Numbered from the stretch's first letter, positions 34,310 through 44,761 are shown. The stretch is DNA of 64,000 bases from Rhodopseudomonas pentothenatexigens (GCF_900218015.1 NZ_UFQQ01000007.1:62001-126000); one strand, 5' to 3'. A program made the numbers and translations. The notes: generated by a model not told the origin, from the letters alone.

Positions 34310-35500
34310 CTATTGCCAGGTCGCGCTTTCCGAATCCCAGCGCTGGCCTTTGAGTTCCTTGGCCAGGGCCGCGACCGCGCCGCCGTCGCTGCGCGGCTCG
34401 GCTTCCTCCTCGCCGGAGGCGTCGTCGTTCAGGCCGAGCCGGGGCGGGGCGTTCTCGTCGACCGTGGTGTCGCTGGGATTGCCGAGCCACAGCATCAGTC
34501 TGTCGCTGCCGCCCGGTCTGTCGGCGCTGACCAGCGCCTCGACGCTGATGACTTCGGTGAGCTGCAGTGCCGGGAAGGTCTCGCTCGGCCGCTTGAACGT
34601 CATCTTCAGCTTGCCGGTCACCTCGTCCCAGCTCGCTGTGGCCAGCTTGGCTTCCAGCGTCTGCGCCAGCGTGCCGGTCACGGTGGCGGCGATCTTGGCA
34701 CGATCGAGCTTGCCGCCGTCGCGCCAGCCGGCGGCCGGAAACAGGATGGCACGATCCATATCGACGAGGCCGTTGGTCCAGCCCGCCGCGGTGACGCCGG
34801 GGAACGCCTTGGCCTTGGCGATCACCGAAGCGGCGCGCTCCGGATCGACGCTGAGGTTGATCACCAGCTTGCCGGCGCGCAGCGCGTCGCAGCCGATGCC
34901 GAGGCTGGACAGCGACACTTCGACATTCTCGGTCTTCAGCGTCTTCAGAAAATCGGACGCCGCCTCGAGCGCGACCCGGACGCCGACCGCTTCCGGCGAC
35001 ACCGCGGTGAAGTCCTTCGGTGCCTGCGCGATGCTGTCGTCGACCGCTTGGGTCTCCTCGAATTCCTTTTCGCTCAGGTCGGAATTGTCGGTCGAGTTGA
35101 TCTCGTAGGTCGCGGTGCCGATGCCGACCACGCCCTTGAAATCGAAGGTCTCGCCGTTCGGCTTCTGCTGCAGATTGACCGACACCGGGGTCTTGCCGCC
35201 GAGCGTCTGGCTGGTGCCGGTCAGCGTCTGGCCGTCGGCGGTGAGGTTGACGACGAAGCGGTCCTTGCGGTCGGAATCCTTGGACGGCGAGAAGCAGACG
35301 TCGAGCACGGCCGAGGTCGCCGTCTTGCCCTGCCGGGTCTGCTTCAGGATCACGTCGGCGCCGTCGATGAAACCGTCGAGGGTGGCGAAGTAGCGCGTCT
35401 CGGTGGCGGGCGGCGCCGATTTGGTCGCCGCCTTGGATTGGGCGAGGGCGAGATCGGTCGCCGGCAGCAGCGCCAGCAGGCTGAACAGAAACGCGCGCAT
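34310..35500 (-). CDS. Exported protein of unknown function
   Basis: A 396-residue protein with a clear signal peptide (MRAFLFSLLALLPATDLALA-QS). It has a predicted beta-rich region (VVNLTADGQTLTGTSQTLGG, GETFDFKGVVGIGTATYEIN), then mixed alpha/beta sequence and an acidic tail (NDDASGEEEAEPRSD). I do not recognise the family. A GAGGAACTTCCG ribosome-binding site supports ATG 35500; the longer frame to 35632 would bury the signal peptide. It is transcribed alone, between the FAD oxidoreductase and groEL. It is probably periplasmic. Confidence 0.65.
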   Translation of the reverse strand: MRAFLFSLLALLPATDLALAQSKAATKSAPPATETRYFATLDGFIDGADVILKQTRQGKTATSAVLDVCFSPSKDSDRKDRFVVNLTADGQTLTGTSQTLGGKTPVSVNLQQKPNGETFDFKGVVGIGTATYEINSTDNSDLSEKEFEETQAVDDSIAQAPKDFTAVSPEAVGVRVALEAASDFLKTLKTENVEVSLSSLGIGCDALRAGKLVINLSVDPERAASVIAKAKAFPGVTAAGWTNGLVDMDRAILFPAAGWRDGGKLDRAKIAATVTGTLAQTLEAKLATASWDEVTGKLKMTFKRPSETFPALQLTEVISVEALVSADRPGGSDRLMLWLGNPSDTTVDENAPPRLGLNDDASGEEEAEPRSDGGAVAALAKELKGQRWDSESATWQ

Positions 35501-35625
35501 CGGAAGTTCCTCGCAGGGCACGGCAGCTTTCGCAGCCTTGTCGATTCGAATTGAATCCGAACCAAGGCCCTGACTAGCAAATCGCGGAGCCCGCGCCAAA
35601 AAAACCAGCGCTAGTATACCGACAG

Positions 35626-35655
35626 CCGTCATCCTCGCGAAGGCGGGGATGACGG
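35626..35655. repeat. Short palindromic repeat CCGTCATCC...GGATGACGG
   Basis: CCGTCATCC (35626-35634) and GGATGACGG (35647-35655) flank TCGCGAAGGCGG. This GTCATCCC-CGCGAAGGCGG-GGATGAC element is a widespread intergenic repeat in alphaproteobacteria. Confidence 0.65.
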
Positions 35656-35701
35656 CGGCGGTGGAGCGAGCGCCTCAACCGCAATCCATCTGCAAACGCA
35701 A

Positions 35702-35725
35702 CAAGGCCGCCCGGAGGCGGCCTTG
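35702..35725 (-). terminator. Terminator of the groESL operon
   Basis: CAAGGCCGCC-CGGA-GGCGGCCTTG, a 10 bp stem, begins 31 nt beyond the groEL stop on the minus strand and is followed by TTGCGTTTGC. Confidence 0.75.
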
Positions 35726-35756
35726 CGTGATCGATGTCGGTGCGACGAGCGCGGGC

Positions 35757-37400
<1,644 letters not shown>

Positions 37401-37439
37401 TCATTCGCTCCTGATGTCTCGATGCTGTCGCGATGCGGC

Positions 37440-37736
37440 TCAGCCGACCACGCCCATGATGTCCGACTCCTTCATGATCAGGAGTTCCTCGCCGTCCAGC
37501 TTGATCTCGGTGCCCGACCACTTGCCGAACAGCACGCGGTCGCCGACCTTGACGTCGATCGGGGTCAGCTTGCCGGTCTCGTCGCGGCCGCCCGGGCCGA
37601 CGGCGACCACTTGACCTTCCTGCGGCTTCTCCTTGGCGGAGTCCGGGATGATGATGCCGCCCTTGGTCTTGGTTTCGGCGTCGATGCGCTTCACCACCAC
37701 GCGGTCATGGAGTGGACGAAAATTGAGCTTAGCCAT
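37440..37736 (-). CDS. groES: 10 kDa co-chaperonin GroES
   Basis: A 98-residue co-chaperonin beginning [17 protein letters not shown]. The mobile loop ([16 protein letters not shown], residues ~27-42) and the [14 protein letters not shown]-terminus are canonical. The ATG at 37736 is preferred; the longer frame adds residues absent from all GroES. It is the first gene of the operon, under a TTGACA-N17-TATTCC promoter with an overlapping HrcA/CIRCE operator. Confidence 0.97.
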   Translation of the reverse strand: MAKLNFRPLHDRVVVKRIDAETKTKGGIIIPDSAKEKPQEGQVVAVGPGGRDETGKLTPIDVKVGDRVLFGKWSGTEIKLDGEELLIMKESDIMGVVG

Positions 37737-37818
37737 GGGCTGTCCTGTGCTGTTACTGAGGGACCTCGGCATGCAAGTGCCGGTTCGTGATCCGCGGCCC
37801 GGGTTGCGTGTCCGCGTG

Positions 37819-37845
37819 TTGGCAGTCTTACTGCGAGAGTGCTAA
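37819..37845 (-). promoter_or_regulatory. CIRCE element (HrcA operator)
   Basis: Read on the minus strand: TTAGCACTC-N9-GACTGCCAA. The first arm is a perfect CIRCE half-site; the second has two mismatches to GAGTGCTAA. It lies just downstream of the groES promoter -10, the normal HrcA repression site. Confidence 0.85.
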
Positions 37846-37856
37846 TTGAGTGCCCG

Positions 37857-37885
37857 GGAATATGGCCTGATGCTGTTCCTGTCAA
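37857..37885 (-). promoter_or_regulatory. groESL promoter
   Basis: Minus strand TTGACA (37885-37880), a 17 nt spacer and TATTCC (37862-37857) form a near-ideal housekeeping promoter, immediately upstream of CIRCE. Confidence 0.75.
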
Positions 37886-38038
37886 GTTGAGGGCTTAAGG
37901 GCTTAGTGATCTGGCTGTAAGATGCTCCGGCCGCCAGACCGGGGCACCGGCATCATCGTTGTGACCGCATTGCCTGACGGCGTGATTTGCGGTTGTCTGG
38001 CGCAAGGGGCAGACGGGGCGTTCGCTCGGGGAGAAATC

Positions 38039-38557
38039 ATGGTCAATTCACGCAACGCACGCGCGTCGCTCAATCTGGGGATGGCGTCGCTGATGGCGCT
38101 GGGTCTCGGCGCGTGCGGCAGCATGGGAGGCGGCTTCAGCCTCGGCGGTTCGCAACCGGCCCAGGTGCAGGAGCCGGCGCCGCCGCCGGATCTGCCGGCC
38201 ACCATCCGCTCCGAAGAGATCGTCGGTCGCTGGGGGCTGGCGTCGTATCTCAATCCGTCGGATCGCGCCCGCACCGAGAAGGCCGCGCAGGCGCAGTGCA
38301 AGAATCCCTACGTGATCGGTGCCGGCTCGACCGGCGGCGTCATCATGCATCTGGCCGACCAGGCCACCCCGCAGGAACTGCGCCTGAAGGGATCGCCGAG
38401 CGGCAAGAACTATATCGGCCCCGCCGGCCCGATCACCGAACAGGATCGCGAGATCATTTCGTTCGACGGGCGGGTGATGGTCACGCGCTTTGTCGACAAG
38501 GACGCCGCCACCCGCTACGGCAACATGGTCTACGTCCGCTGCGCCCCGCGCGCCTGA
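38039..38557 (+). CDS. Putative lipoprotein of unknown function
   Basis: A 172-residue protein with a lipoprotein signal; the lipobox LGLGAC places the lipidated Cys at residue 26. A Gly/Ser- and Pro-rich linker (GSMGGGFSLGG, EPAPPPDLP) leads to a globular domain starting IRSEEIVGRWGLASYLNPSD RAR and ending TRYGNMVYVRCAPRA. A GRWGLA-type start plus a closing Cys resembles small AprI/lipocalin-like inhibitor domains, but I cannot assign it. The start is supported by GGGGAGAAATC. It is divergent from groES. Confidence 0.65.
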   Translation: MVNSRNARASLNLGMASLMALGLGACGSMGGGFSLGGSQPAQVQEPAPPPDLPATIRSEEIVGRWGLASYLNPSDRARTEKAAQAQCKNPYVIGAGSTGGVIMHLADQATPQELRLKGSPSGKNYIGPAGPITEQDREIISFDGRVMVTRFVDKDAATRYGNMVYVRCAPRA

Positions 38558-38604
38558 GTTTGCGGTCACCAACAAGATCGGGTCGAACCTGACGCCATGA
38601 CGAC

Positions 38605-39813
38605 ATGACCGCGCTGCGGAGACTGGCGCTCGGACCGGAACGCGCGGTCGGAGTTCTCGCAGTCACCCAGATCCTGTGCTGGGGAATGCTGATCTACCCG
38701 CCGGTGCTGACCATGCCGTACCTCGCAGAGGCACACGGCTGGTCGCTGGCGTTCGGGATGTCCGGCTTTTCGCTGGCGCTGGTGATCTCCGGCATTCTGT
38801 CGCCGACCATCGGCGGGCTGATCGACCGCCACGGCGGAAACGTCGTGATGGCGCCCGGTGCGCTGGTCGGCGCGATCGGCATGGTGCTGCTCGCGAGCAC
38901 CGACCAGCGGTCGCTGTATTTCCTCGGCTGGGCGCTGCTCGGCGTCGCCATGGCTTCGAATCTTTACGATCCGGCCTTCGCGACGTTGGCGCGGTTGTTC
39001 GGAGCCACCGCGCGGCGACAGATCACCTTCGTCACCTTTGCAGGCGGCTTCGCCTCGACGGTGGGATGGCCGGCGACGCATCTGCTGCTCGAAACGGTGG
39101 GCTGGCGCGGCACCTATCTGGTGTTCGCCGCGGTTCTCGCCTGCGTGGTTGCGCCGCTGCATGGTCTGGCCCTGCCGCGCAAGGCCGCGCCGGTGATCCC
39201 TGCGCCCAGCTCTACTCCGCATCCGAGGCCGGCCGAGCCGCTGCGTCCGGAAGGACGCCCGTTCGTGCTGATCGCTGCGGCGTTTGCGATCTACGCCTTG
39301 ATGCTGTCCGGGGTGACGTCGAATCTGCTGGCGATGTTCCAGCGCGGCGGCATCGACCCCGGCACCGTGGTGACGCTCGGCGCGCTGTTCGGCCCGGCAC
39401 AGGTCGCAGCGAGGTTTGCGGATTTCCTGCTCGCCGGCCGCACTCATCCGTTGTGGATCGCGCGCGGCGCGGTGGCGCTGATGGCGTGCTCGTTTGCGAT
39501 GCTGGCGTTCGCCGGCCCGTCGATCCTGGTCGCCGGCGTGTTCTGCGTGGCGTTCGGTGCCGCCAATGGCGTGATGACGATCGCGCGCGGCAGTCTGCCG
39601 CTGCTGATGTTCGGACCCCAGGGCTATGGCCGTGTGATCGGCCGGATCGCGCGCCCGGCGCTGTTCGTGCAGGCGTCGGCGCCGTTCGTGGTCGCGGCTG
39701 CGGTCGAGCGGTTCTCCGACGCCACGGTGGTCGAGGCGGGGATGGTCTGCGCCGTGGCGACGCTCGGCTGCTTCCTGGCGCTGCGGCCGCCACGCACCGT
39801 CGAGCGGAGCTGA
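38605..39813 (+). CDS. Major facilitator superfamily transporter
   Basis: A 402-residue integral membrane protein with about 12 hydrophobic segments. MFS features include GGLIDRHGGNVVMAPGALVG after helix 2 (the loop 2-3 motif A region) and a charged central loop (KAAPVIPAPSSTPHPRPAEP) dividing two six-helix halves. The substrate is unknown; the layout (WGMLIYPPVLTMPYLAEAHG WS) is like oxalate/formate-antiporter-type and related MFS carriers. It starts 47 nt after the lipoprotein gene and could share its transcript. Confidence 0.8.
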   Translation: MTALRRLALGPERAVGVLAVTQILCWGMLIYPPVLTMPYLAEAHGWSLAFGMSGFSLALVISGILSPTIGGLIDRHGGNVVMAPGALVGAIGMVLLASTDQRSLYFLGWALLGVAMASNLYDPAFATLARLFGATARRQITFVTFAGGFASTVGWPATHLLLETVGWRGTYLVFAAVLACVVAPLHGLALPRKAAPVIPAPSSTPHPRPAEPLRPEGRPFVLIAAAFAIYALMLSGVTSNLLAMFQRGGIDPGTVVTLGALFGPAQVAARFADFLLAGRTHPLWIARGAVALMACSFAMLAFAGPSILVAGVFCVAFGAANGVMTIARGSLPLLMFGPQGYGRVIGRIARPALFVQASAPFVVAAAVERFSDATVVEAGMVCAVATLGCFLALRPPRTVERS

Positions 39814-39825
39814 GGCGGCCGGCGA

Positions 39826-40614
39826 TCAGTTGAACATCGCGTCGATGTCGTCCTGCGAGGCGTGACCGTCGTCGCCGAGGGCGCGCGGACCGTTGAGCAG
39901 CCTGTCGTCGCCTTCGCGGGTGTCGACCACGGGCGGAGCATGGGCCTTGATCTCGTCGACGCCGCCCCAGATCTCCATCATCGCCACGATGTGATGCTCG
40001 ATGAACTTCATCGTGTTCATCACCTTGCTGATGCGCTGGCCGGTGAGATCCTGGAAGTTGCAAGCCTCGAAGATCGAGATCACCCGCTCCTGGATTTCCT
40101 CGCTCAGCGCCTGCTGCTGATCGGCGGAGTTCACCTTGCCGAGCGCGGTGGCGGCCTGATCGATCGCTTCGGCGGCTTCGAGAATCTGCTGGGTGGCTTC
40201 TTCGGTGCCGCCGACCACGGCGCCGAGTTCGCCGTTGACCTTGGCCATCTCCTCGCCGCTGAAGCTCTTGGAGTGCAGCACCGCGATCTCGCGCTTGGTC
40301 TGGTCGATCGCGTTGTGGATCAGGTCAAGTTCGACCTTCAGCTTTTCGCACTGCTCGACCTGGGCCTTGTAGCTCGCCAGCAGCGCCTTGGCTTCGGCGG
40401 CCTCCGCGGCCAGCGAGGCGTCGATCTCCTGCTTGCTGCCGGACTCGCCGACGGCCACAGGATGCACGCCGTTGACGATCTGGGCGCGGATCGCACGCAA
40501 TTCGGCCATCAGGTCACGGTTGGTCGGACCAGCTTCGAATTCGATCGGTGCGAGCATCGGCGCTGCTCCAAGCGTCAGTTCTTCAATGCGGAAACGCTTA
40601 CGTGGAAGTGACAT
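39826..40614 (-). CDS. cheZ: Protein phosphatase CheZ, alphaproteobacterial type
   Basis: A 262-residue helical protein. The core CheZ motif ACNFQDLTGQRISKVM is present; Asp189 and Gln193 correspond to the catalytic pair in the DLTGQ motif of E. coli CheZ. The C-terminal SQDDIDAMFN matches the CheY-binding tail (acidic, ending in DxxF) joined by a disordered linker. It dephosphorylates CheY-P to end chemotactic signals. It is not in a che operon here; a standalone cheZ is usual in this group. The upstream region is shared with the divergent L,D-transpeptidase gene. Confidence 0.85.
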   Translation of the reverse strand: MSLPRKRFRIEELTLGAAPMLAPIEFEAGPTNRDLMAELRAIRAQIVNGVHPVAVGESGSKQEIDASLAAEAAEAKALLASYKAQVEQCEKLKVELDLIHNAIDQTKREIAVLHSKSFSGEEMAKVNGELGAVVGGTEEATQQILEAAEAIDQAATALGKVNSADQQQALSEEIQERVISIFEACNFQDLTGQRISKVMNTMKFIEHHIVAMMEIWGGVDEIKAHAPPVVDTREGDDRLLNGPRALGDDGHASQDDIDAMFN

Positions 40615-40909
40615 CGGCTGATCCCGTGAGTTGGTACCTCGCTCTCCTACAGCGATCTCTTTAACGACGCGTTGAGCACCGGAACCGCGTTCGCCTCAAC
40701 TAACAGCCATTCGAACACGGCGCGTTAACCATGAGGCCGTGCCGTTCATTGAAAATAAACGCTGAGAACAGGAATAGCGGCGCGACCGCGACGTGGTGAA
40801 TCGAAACGGCGTCCGCGTTTACCAAACCGATCCGGTTTTGGTTTCTGATCCGTTGCGTTCACCGCCGCATCTTCGGCGCATCCACGACGAAACAGTGCAG
40901 AGTACGTCG
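40615..40909. promoter_or_regulatory. Divergent promoter region of cheZ and the L,D-transpeptidase
   Basis: 295 bases with no supported gene. TTAACCAT at 40725-40732 is a CtrA half-site like those before pal. AT-rich segments (AAATAAACG near 40753, TTTAACGACG near 40669) are likely promoter parts. Confidence 0.4.
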
Positions 40910-41698
40910 ATGTTCAACAAAACCACCCTCGCATTGCTGACCAGCGTGTCCTGCCTCGCCGCTGGCTATCATCCCGCTATCGCTGACGATTTCTCGTCCG
41001 AACCGGAGCCCGCAGTGATCTACGCGACGCAGCGTCAGGTCGCACCGGCGCCGGTGCGCATCGCCCACGCCGACCGATCGAACCTGGGCGGCGGCTTCAT
41101 CGAATTCCTGTTCGGCGACGCGCCGCCGCCGCCGTCCTCGCGGTATTATCAACGCGAGCCGGCCTATGAACAGCGCCCGGAGTACATCGCGCCGACCGCC
41201 CCGCAACTGATGCAGGAGCAGGAGGCGGCGATCGAGCCGGCCCGTCCGGCGTTCGATCCGCGTTTCGAAAAGCAACTGGTTGATTACCATGGCGGCGAAA
41301 AAGCCGGCACGATCGTGATCGATACCCCGAACAAGTTCCTCTACCTGGTGCAGAGCGACGGCAAGGCGCTGCGCTACGGCGTCGGCGTCGGTCGTCCCGG
41401 TTTCACCTGGTCGGGCGTGAAGACGATTACCGCCAAGCGCGAATGGCCGGCCTGGACGCCGCCGAAGGAGATGCTGGCGCGCCGTCCGGACCTGCCGCGG
41501 CACATGGAGGGCGGTCCGCAAAACCCGCTAGGCGCGCGGGCGATGTATCTCGGCTCGTCGCTGTACCGCATCCATGGTTCGAACGAGCCGTGGACGATCG
41601 GCACCAACGTCTCGTCCGGCTGCATCCGGATGCGCAACGAAGACGTCATCGACCTGTACGGCCGGGTCGGCGTCGGCACCAAGGTGGTGGTGATCTGA
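40910..41698 (+). CDS. YkuD-family L,D-transpeptidase
   Basis: A 262-residue exported protein. The signal region TLALLTSVSCLAAGYHPAIA precedes a Pro/Tyr-rich linker (residues ~35-115). The catalytic YkuD domain begins GTIVIDTPNKFLYLVQ and carries the active-site pattern IHGSNEPWTIG then SSGCIRMRNEDV, with His222 and nucleophile Cys238. Such enzymes make 3-3 peptidoglycan cross-links or attach outer-membrane proteins to peptidoglycan. The ATG at 40910 gives the best signal peptide. Divergent from cheZ. Confidence 0.88.
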   Translation: MFNKTTLALLTSVSCLAAGYHPAIADDFSSEPEPAVIYATQRQVAPAPVRIAHADRSNLGGGFIEFLFGDAPPPPSSRYYQREPAYEQRPEYIAPTAPQLMQEQEAAIEPARPAFDPRFEKQLVDYHGGEKAGTIVIDTPNKFLYLVQSDGKALRYGVGVGRPGFTWSGVKTITAKREWPAWTPPKEMLARRPDLPRHMEGGPQNPLGARAMYLGSSLYRIHGSNEPWTIGTNVSSGCIRMRNEDVIDLYGRVGVGTKVVVI

Positions 41699-41726
41699 TC
41701 GGGCGTGATGCAGCCGCCGAACGATG

Positions 41727-41750
41727 ACGGCCGCCCGGGTGGGCGGCCGT
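41727..41750 (+). terminator. Hairpin between convergent genes
   Basis: ACGGCCGCCC-GGGT-GGGCGGCCGT, a perfect 10 bp stem, lies 28 nt after the L,D-transpeptidase stop and just before the end of the convergent DUF2076 gene. Confidence 0.75.
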
Positions 41751-41776
41751 TGCACGTCGATCGGTGACGGCGGGTC

Positions 41777-42616
41777 TCAGGCGAAGTCGCTGTCGCCGTC
41801 GAAGTCGTCCGAGTCCATGTCCATGTCGTCGCGGTCGTAGCCGGCGTCGGCGACCTGATCGTGGTCGTTCTGATCCATCATGCCGTAGCGCGAATTGTCG
41901 TCGCCGCCGCCGCGTTGCGAGCCGATGTCGCCGAGGCCGGCTTGCTGAGCGAGATTGCCGCCGGACGAGTCACCGCCGCCCCACGGGCTTTGGGTGCCGC
42001 CGCCCAGGCCGTTCTGGTCGGCCACGCTCTGTTGCGAGCCGCCGCCCATCATGCCGCGGATACTGGAAAGCAGCAGTGAGCCGCCGACCACGCCGGCAGC
42101 GGCGGCCGCCGCGGTGCCGAGAAACGAACCGCCACCGCCTCCACCGCCGAACGGCGATGCACCCTGCCCGCCGAACGGTCCACCATATTGGCCCTGCGGC
42201 TGGCCGTAAGACGGTTGCGCCGGCTGGCTGTAGGGCGGTGCGGCGGATTGCTGACCGATCACCTGCCCGGTGTTCCAGGCCGGCCGGCTGCCGGTGCCGG
42301 GCGGCGGCACGTTCGGCACCGAGCCGCGCTGCGGCTGGCCCTGGCCGAAGATCGCATCCCGCATCGAGTCGAGGAAGCCGCCGCGCTCCTGCGCGGGCTG
42401 CATGTCGTCGGCTTCCAATTCCTGGATTCGCTCGTGCGCTCGTTTCAGCGCTTCGTCCTGCACCAGCACCGTCTGGACCAGCCCGTAGATCGCATTCGGC
42501 GCAATCCGCAGTCCCTGCGAGATGGCGGCGGCAGCTTCGGGATCGCGAGGAGTGGCTTCGAGGCGGGCGAGCCGTTCGAACAGATCGTCGACAAGCTGGC
42601 GTTCCTGCGGTGTCAT
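41777..42616 (-). CDS. DUF2076 family protein
   Basis: A 279-residue protein. The helical N-terminus MTPQERQLVDDLFERLARLE and AISQGLRIAPNAIYGLVQTV LVQDEAL is the DUF2076 hallmark. The middle is Gln/Pro/Tyr/Gly-rich with a glycine patch, followed by one short hydrophobic stretch (FLGTAAAAAAGVVGGSLLLSS) and an acidic Asp-rich tail (DRDDMDMDSDDFDGDSD). DUF2076 proteins of alphaproteobacteria are of unknown role and probably periplasmic or membrane associated. It has its own leader. Confidence 0.85.
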   Translation of the reverse strand: MTPQERQLVDDLFERLARLEATPRDPEAAAAISQGLRIAPNAIYGLVQTVLVQDEALKRAHERIQELEADDMQPAQERGGFLDSMRDAIFGQGQPQRGSVPNVPPPGTGSRPAWNTGQVIGQQSAAPPYSQPAQPSYGQPQGQYGGPFGGQGASPFGGGGGGGSFLGTAAAAAAGVVGGSLLLSSIRGMMGGGSQQSVADQNGLGGGTQSPWGGGDSSGGNLAQQAGLGDIGSQRGGGDDNSRYGMMDQNDHDQVADAGYDRDDMDMDSDDFDGDSDFA

Positions 42617-42731
42617 GATGATCTCCCTGAGCGTCGCTCGATTCCGCGCCGCAGCGTTCGCCGGCGGCGATCACGGGCGAGGTATCGGCAGATTTAGGGA
42701 ACCTTTGGGCGGCAGTAAGTCCGCCCCCGGA

Positions 42732-43625
42732 TTAAATTTCGGTATGCGACGAGATCGCAGGGCCGGCGGTCCGGGGAGCCGCGGCGACCAGGGTGACGTT
42801 GCGCGCCGCGAGCAGCTCCGGGAAGCGCTCGCTGCCGAGATACGCGTATTCCCGTTCGCGCTGATCGGTGAACGGATCGAGGCTGATCAGCGTCTCGTCG
42901 ACCTCACCGGGATGACACATCACCAGGCCGCCGTCTGGCAGGCCGTCGAGGAAGGAGTCCATCAACGCTTCGAAGTCGGTTTCGCGCAGGAAATCATAGG
43001 CGCCGGCGAAGCCGGAATTGAAGGCGACGCCGGCTCGGGCGGCGCGGCTGCGAAACGGTGCGCTGAGCGCATCGAGCAGCAGCGGCTTGGGATCGCCGAG
43101 GCGACGCGCCAGCGGCACGCTGCGCCCGCATTGCCGCACCCAGGCGTTCGGCGCCAGCGCCTTGACCACGCCGAGGAACGCGTCGCGGACCTGCGGAAAC
43201 AACTGCACGTGCTGGTGTCCGTCGAGGTAGTCGGGCGTGCGGCCGAACCGTTCGACGAAGGCTTCGATCTGCGCGCTCAGTTCGGTGGCGATGACATGGC
43301 GGTCGTGACGGCGCAGCAGGGTGCCGCGCAGCTTGCGCCCGAGCGGCAGAAACTGTCCGCCGTGCACAGGATGATAGTGCATCGTCAGCGGGGCGAACGG
43401 CGCCGTCAGCGTCGCGTGCAGACCGATCGCGGCGTTCGGATTGGCGGCGGCCGCGTTCAGCAGCGCGGCGGCGTCGTCGCGGCCGATCGCGGGGCCGACC
43501 ATCATCACCGACGTGGCGTTGATGCGGCCGCGCCCGATCAGGTCGCAGATCGCGCGGTTGACCCCTGGGCTGATGCCGTAATCGTCGGCGACCAGCCAGA
43601 TCCGACGCTGGCCCGAGTCGCTCAT
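42732..43625 (-). CDS. ChbG/HpnK (YdjC) family carbohydrate deacetylase, NaxD-like
   Basis: A 297-residue YdjC-fold deacetylase. Metal-binding residues appear in WLVADDYGISPGV (Asp-Asp, residues ~10-22) and DGHQHVQLFPQVRDAF (the HxxxH-like pair). GLHATLT supplies another His. It is translationally coupled (ATGA) to the GT2 gene upstream. In Francisella the YdjC-family enzyme NaxD deacetylates a polyprenyl-phosphate GalNAc made by a neighbouring GT2 enzyme before the sugar is put on lipid A; the gene pairing here suggests the same logic. HpnK-type hopanoid modification is an alternative, but no hpn genes are in view. Confidence 0.78.
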   Translation of the reverse strand: MSDSGQRRIWLVADDYGISPGVNRAICDLIGRGRINATSVMMVGPAIGRDDAAALLNAAAANPNAAIGLHATLTAPFAPLTMHYHPVHGGQFLPLGRKLRGTLLRRHDRHVIATELSAQIEAFVERFGRTPDYLDGHQHVQLFPQVRDAFLGVVKALAPNAWVRQCGRSVPLARRLGDPKPLLLDALSAPFRSRAARAGVAFNSGFAGAYDFLRETDFEALMDSFLDGLPDGGLVMCHPGEVDETLISLDPFTDQREREYAYLGSERFPELLAARNVTLVAAAPRTAGPAISSHTEI

Positions 43626-44668
43626 TCGGCGGCGGACCGCTTCGCCGGATCGGCGCCGGCATCGAGCTCGGCCCGCTTCACCGTATGTTCGGCGACGAAA
43701 TAGATCGGCCGCGCTTTCATCTCGGACAGGATCTTGCCGATATATTCGCCGACGATGCCGATCATCAGCAACTGCACGCCACCAATCGTCATCATCCCGA
43801 CGATGATCGATGGATAGCCGGGCACTGATTTGCCGCCGATCCAGGTCTCCCACAGGATCGACAGGCCGAACAGGAACGCGCTGATCGCCAGCACGACACC
43901 GAGCAGGCTGGCGATCCGCAGCGGTGCCACCGAGAACGAGGTCAGGCCCTCGATCGACAGTCCGATCAGCCGTGCGGTGGAGAATGTGCTGAAGCCGTGC
44001 GCGCGCGGCTCCGGCTCGTAGTCGACCCGCTTCTGGCGGAAGCCGATCCAGCTCGCCAGGCCCTTGAAGAACCGGTTGCGTTCGGGCAGTTGCCGCAGCG
44101 CCTGGGCGGCGCGCGGCGACAGCAGGCGGAAGTCGCCGGCGTCTTCCGGGATCTTCTGCCGCGCGCCCCAATTGATCAGCGCGTAAAAGCCGCGCACCGC
44201 GGTCCGGCGTAGCGCCGGCTCGTTGTCGCGATGCGCCTTGGCGGTGTAGACGACGTCGAATCCGTCGTCGATCCAATGCGCCACCAGCGTCTCGACCAGT
44301 TCGGGTGCGTGCTGGCCGTCACCGTCCATGAACAGCACGGCGCCGCGGCTGGCGTGGTCGAGCCCCGCCATCAGCGCAGCTTCCTTGCCGAAATTGCGCG
44401 ACAGCGACACCACCTGAACGTCAAGCATGGTGGCCGGCAAATTGCGGGCGATGCTGAGCGTGGTATCGGCACTGCCGTCGTCCACATACACCACCTCGCA
44501 GGCGAGGCCGTAGCGCTGCCGCAGCGTGGCGGCGAGCGTGATCAGCCGGCCGTGCAGCGCCTGCAGCCCCCCCGCCTCATTGTAGGCCGGCACCACGATG
44601 GACAGCCCGAGCGCGGCGGCTGAACCCGCTTCGGTGGACAATCCCGAGACGTCACTCCCCAGCGTCAT
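43622..44668 (-). CDS. GT2 glycosyltransferase, polyprenyl-phosphate sugar synthase (ArnC/GtrB/FlmF2-like)
   Basis: A 348-residue protein. The N-terminal GT-A domain has LSIVVPAYNEAGGLQALHGR, the nucleotide-binding VVYVDDGSADTT and the metal-binding MDGDGQHAPELV. Two transmembrane helices lie near residues 258-280 and 295-320, with a C-terminal cytoplasmic tail. This is the layout of enzymes that move a sugar from a nucleotide onto undecaprenyl phosphate. The following gene (4 nt overlap) is a deacetylase, so an N-acetylated sugar is the likely cargo. No ArnT-like transferase is in the window. Confidence 0.85.
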   Translation of the reverse strand: MTLGSDVSGLSTEAGSAAALGLSIVVPAYNEAGGLQALHGRLITLAATLRQRYGLACEVVYVDDGSADTTLSIARNLPATMLDVQVVSLSRNFGKEAALMAGLDHASRGAVLFMDGDGQHAPELVETLVAHWIDDGFDVVYTAKAHRDNEPALRRTAVRGFYALINWGARQKIPEDAGDFRLLSPRAAQALRQLPERNRFFKGLASWIGFRQKRVDYEPEPRAHGFSTFSTARLIGLSIEGLTSFSVAPLRIASLLGVVLAISAFLFGLSILWETWIGGKSVPGYPSIIVGMMTIGGVQLLMIGIVGEYIGKILSEMKARPIYFVAEHTVKRAELDAGADPAKRSAAE

Positions 44669-44761
44669 TGCTTCGATCCGGCCTTGCAGTCGCCTTGTTG
44701 ATCTTCCGACTATATGGTGGTGAACGGCGCCGTCGCTACTGCGGCGCGCGTGCGACCGGGA

